A stretch of 64,000 nucleotides of DNA from Actinomadura hallensis (GTDB lineage: Bacteria; Actinomycetota; Actinomycetes; Streptosporangiales; Streptosporangiaceae), in assembly GCF_006716765.1 (NCBI RefSeq), contig NZ_VFPO01000001.1, positions 496,001 to 560,000 of the forward strand, written 5' to 3'. The position numbers were made by a program, and so were the translations under genes. Under the pieces are notes generated by a model that was given only the letters and a program-made list of their open reading frames with translations, was not told where the DNA came from and did not search any database. Position 1 is the first letter of the stretch, and the number at the start of each line of letters is the position of its first letter. Positions 63,123 to 64,000 of the stretch are shown here, piece by piece.

Positions 63123-64000
63123 ATGAGGGCGATCGTCCTGACCGGACCGCGGCGCACCGAGGTCGTGGACACCTGGGCCGAACCGGAACCCGGGCCCGGC
63201 GAGGTGGTGGTCGAGATGACCGCGGTCGGCCTGTGCGGATCGGACCTCGCCGTCCACGACGGCACCCGCCCCACGCCCGCGCTGCCCTGGGTGCCGGGCC
63301 ACGAGGGCGGCGGGCGGATCGTCGCCGTCGGGCCGGACGTGCGGGACCGCCGCGTCGGGCAGCTCGTGGCGGTCGAGCCCAACTACTGCTGCTTCTCCTG
63401 CCCGCCGTGCGCGCGCGGCATGACGTCCGGCTGCGAGAACCGGCTGAGCCCCGGCATCACCGTCCCGGGGCTGCTCGCCGAGCGGGTCGCCGTCCCCGCG
63501 CGGTTCGCCTGGCCGCTGCCGGAGCCGGTCGAGGCCGGCGTCCTGGCCTGCATCGAGCCGCTCGCGGTCGCCCGGTCGGCGGTCCGCCGCTCCGGGGTGC
63601 GTCCGGGCGCCGACTGCCTGGTGGTCGGCGCCGGGTCGCAGGGCCTGCTCACCTGCCTGTCGCTCGTCGAGGCGGGGGCCCGCGCGTACGTCACCGACCC
63701 GCACGCCGACCGCGTCGCGGTGGCCGAGCGGATCGGCGCCCGCCCCGTCCGGGAGGGCGACGGGCGCGCGTTCCCGTTCGTCTTCGACACCGCGGGGGTC
63801 CCCGCCGCCTGGGAGAACGCGACCCATAAGGTCGCCACCGGCGGGACCGTCATGGTCATCGGGATGAGCGGCGAGCCGGTCGGGCTGTCCACCATGGAGC
63901 TGACCCGGCGGCAGCTCCAGGTGCGGGGCTCCCTCATCTACGACCATCCCGGAGACTTCGCCGACACCGTCGCGGCGGCGGCCGGGGCCGCCGCCGGGCT
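63123..64000 (+). CDS. Zinc-dependent alcohol/polyol dehydrogenase, partial (3' end outside window)
   Basis: 292 codons visible and open to the window end. MDR-superfamily: VVEMTAVGLCGSDLAVHDGT (catalytic zinc Cys), WVPGHEGGGRIVAVGPDV (His-Glu), VEPNYCCFSCPPCARGMTSG with Cys residues for structural zinc, CLVVGAGSQGLLTCLSLVEA for NAD binding, FDTAGVPAAWENATHKVATG. It oxidises an alcohol or polyol. The upstream LacI-type operator suggests induction by a sugar or sugar alcohol. Confidence 0.88.
   Translation, partial: MRAIVLTGPRRTEVVDTWAEPEPGPGEVVVEMTAVGLCGSDLAVHDGTRPTPALPWVPGHEGGGRIVAVGPDVRDRRVGQLVAVEPNYCCFSCPPCARGMTSGCENRLSPGITVPGLLAERVAVPARFAWPLPEPVEAGVLACIEPLAVARSAVRRSGVRPGADCLVVGAGSQGLLTCLSLVEAGARAYVTDPHADRVAVAERIGARPVREGDGRAFPFVFDTAGVPAAWENATHKVATGGTVMVIGMSGEPVGLSTMELTRRQLQVRGSLIYDHPGDFADTVAAAAGAAAG

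Overview
The window comes from a high-G+C actinomycete, probably in the Streptosporangiales and close to Actinomadura/Thermomonospora. This is inferred from codon bias, GTG/TTG starts, ATGA/GTGA-coupled operons, an actinobacterial type I-E CRISPR repeat and LytS/LytR-linked acetate symporters. It divides into an accessory left end (1 to about 8.4 kb), visibly less G+C-biased at wobble positions, and a chromosomal part to the right of a tRNA-Glu gene.

Accessory region (1-8383). All cas genes lie on the minus strand: cas3, a fused cse1-cse2 gene with a strong internal start for free Cse2, cas7e, and a cas5e cut by the window edge. A 10-repeat array follows cas3 in the opposite orientation; two of its spacers each occur twice. 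The last repeat abuts an IS30-family transposase fragment, then a possible recombinase tail, then tRNA-Glu, as expected of a decayed island. The most interesting part is the 646-bp gap between cas3 and cse1. It holds two degenerate CRISPR repeats around a 20-nt pseudo-spacer on the plus strand. The pseudo-spacer matches 16 of 18 bases in the promoter of a 64-codon ORF on the opposite strand, and the only mismatches are at positions 6 and 12, the bases Cascade flips out. This is the architecture of CreTA modules, in which a crRNA-like antitoxin RNA guides Cascade to silence a small toxin, here in a type I-E locus.

Core metabolism and secretion (8.4-26 kb). This part holds a membrane metallophosphoesterase, a zincin, an MFS exporter, a PspC protein, glutaryl-CoA dehydrogenase, aspartate-semialdehyde dehydrogenase, a DUF2277 protein, two secreted peptidases (M28 and M4) with nearly identical C-terminal domains, an esterase, a PEP-mutase/isocitrate-lyase family enzyme, an MpaB-type oxygenase, a hydrolase and a BCCT transporter.

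Acyl-CoA catabolism and transport (26-53.3 kb). A coupled operon encodes an acyl-CoA ligase, two acyl-CoA dehydrogenases, an enoyl-CoA hydratase and a two-domain VOC protein. It is followed by a truncated hemoglobin, a LytS/LytR pair with two acetate-type symporters (one preceded by a LytTR-like double site), RtcB with a convergent archease, a nitroreductase, an acyl-CoA synthetase with a PucR regulator, and a complete livGFHMK branched-chain amino-acid-type ABC operon interrupted by a 125-bp tandem duplication.

Right end (53.3-64 kb). This part holds an EamA-like transporter, a Tat-exported FAD oxidoreductase and a Baeyer-Villiger monooxygenase, both with a shared palindrome next to a TetR gene. 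Then come maleylacetate reductase, L-2-hydroxyglutarate oxidase and a DUF6282 protein, and a LacI regulator divergent from a zinc alcohol dehydrogenase that runs off the window.
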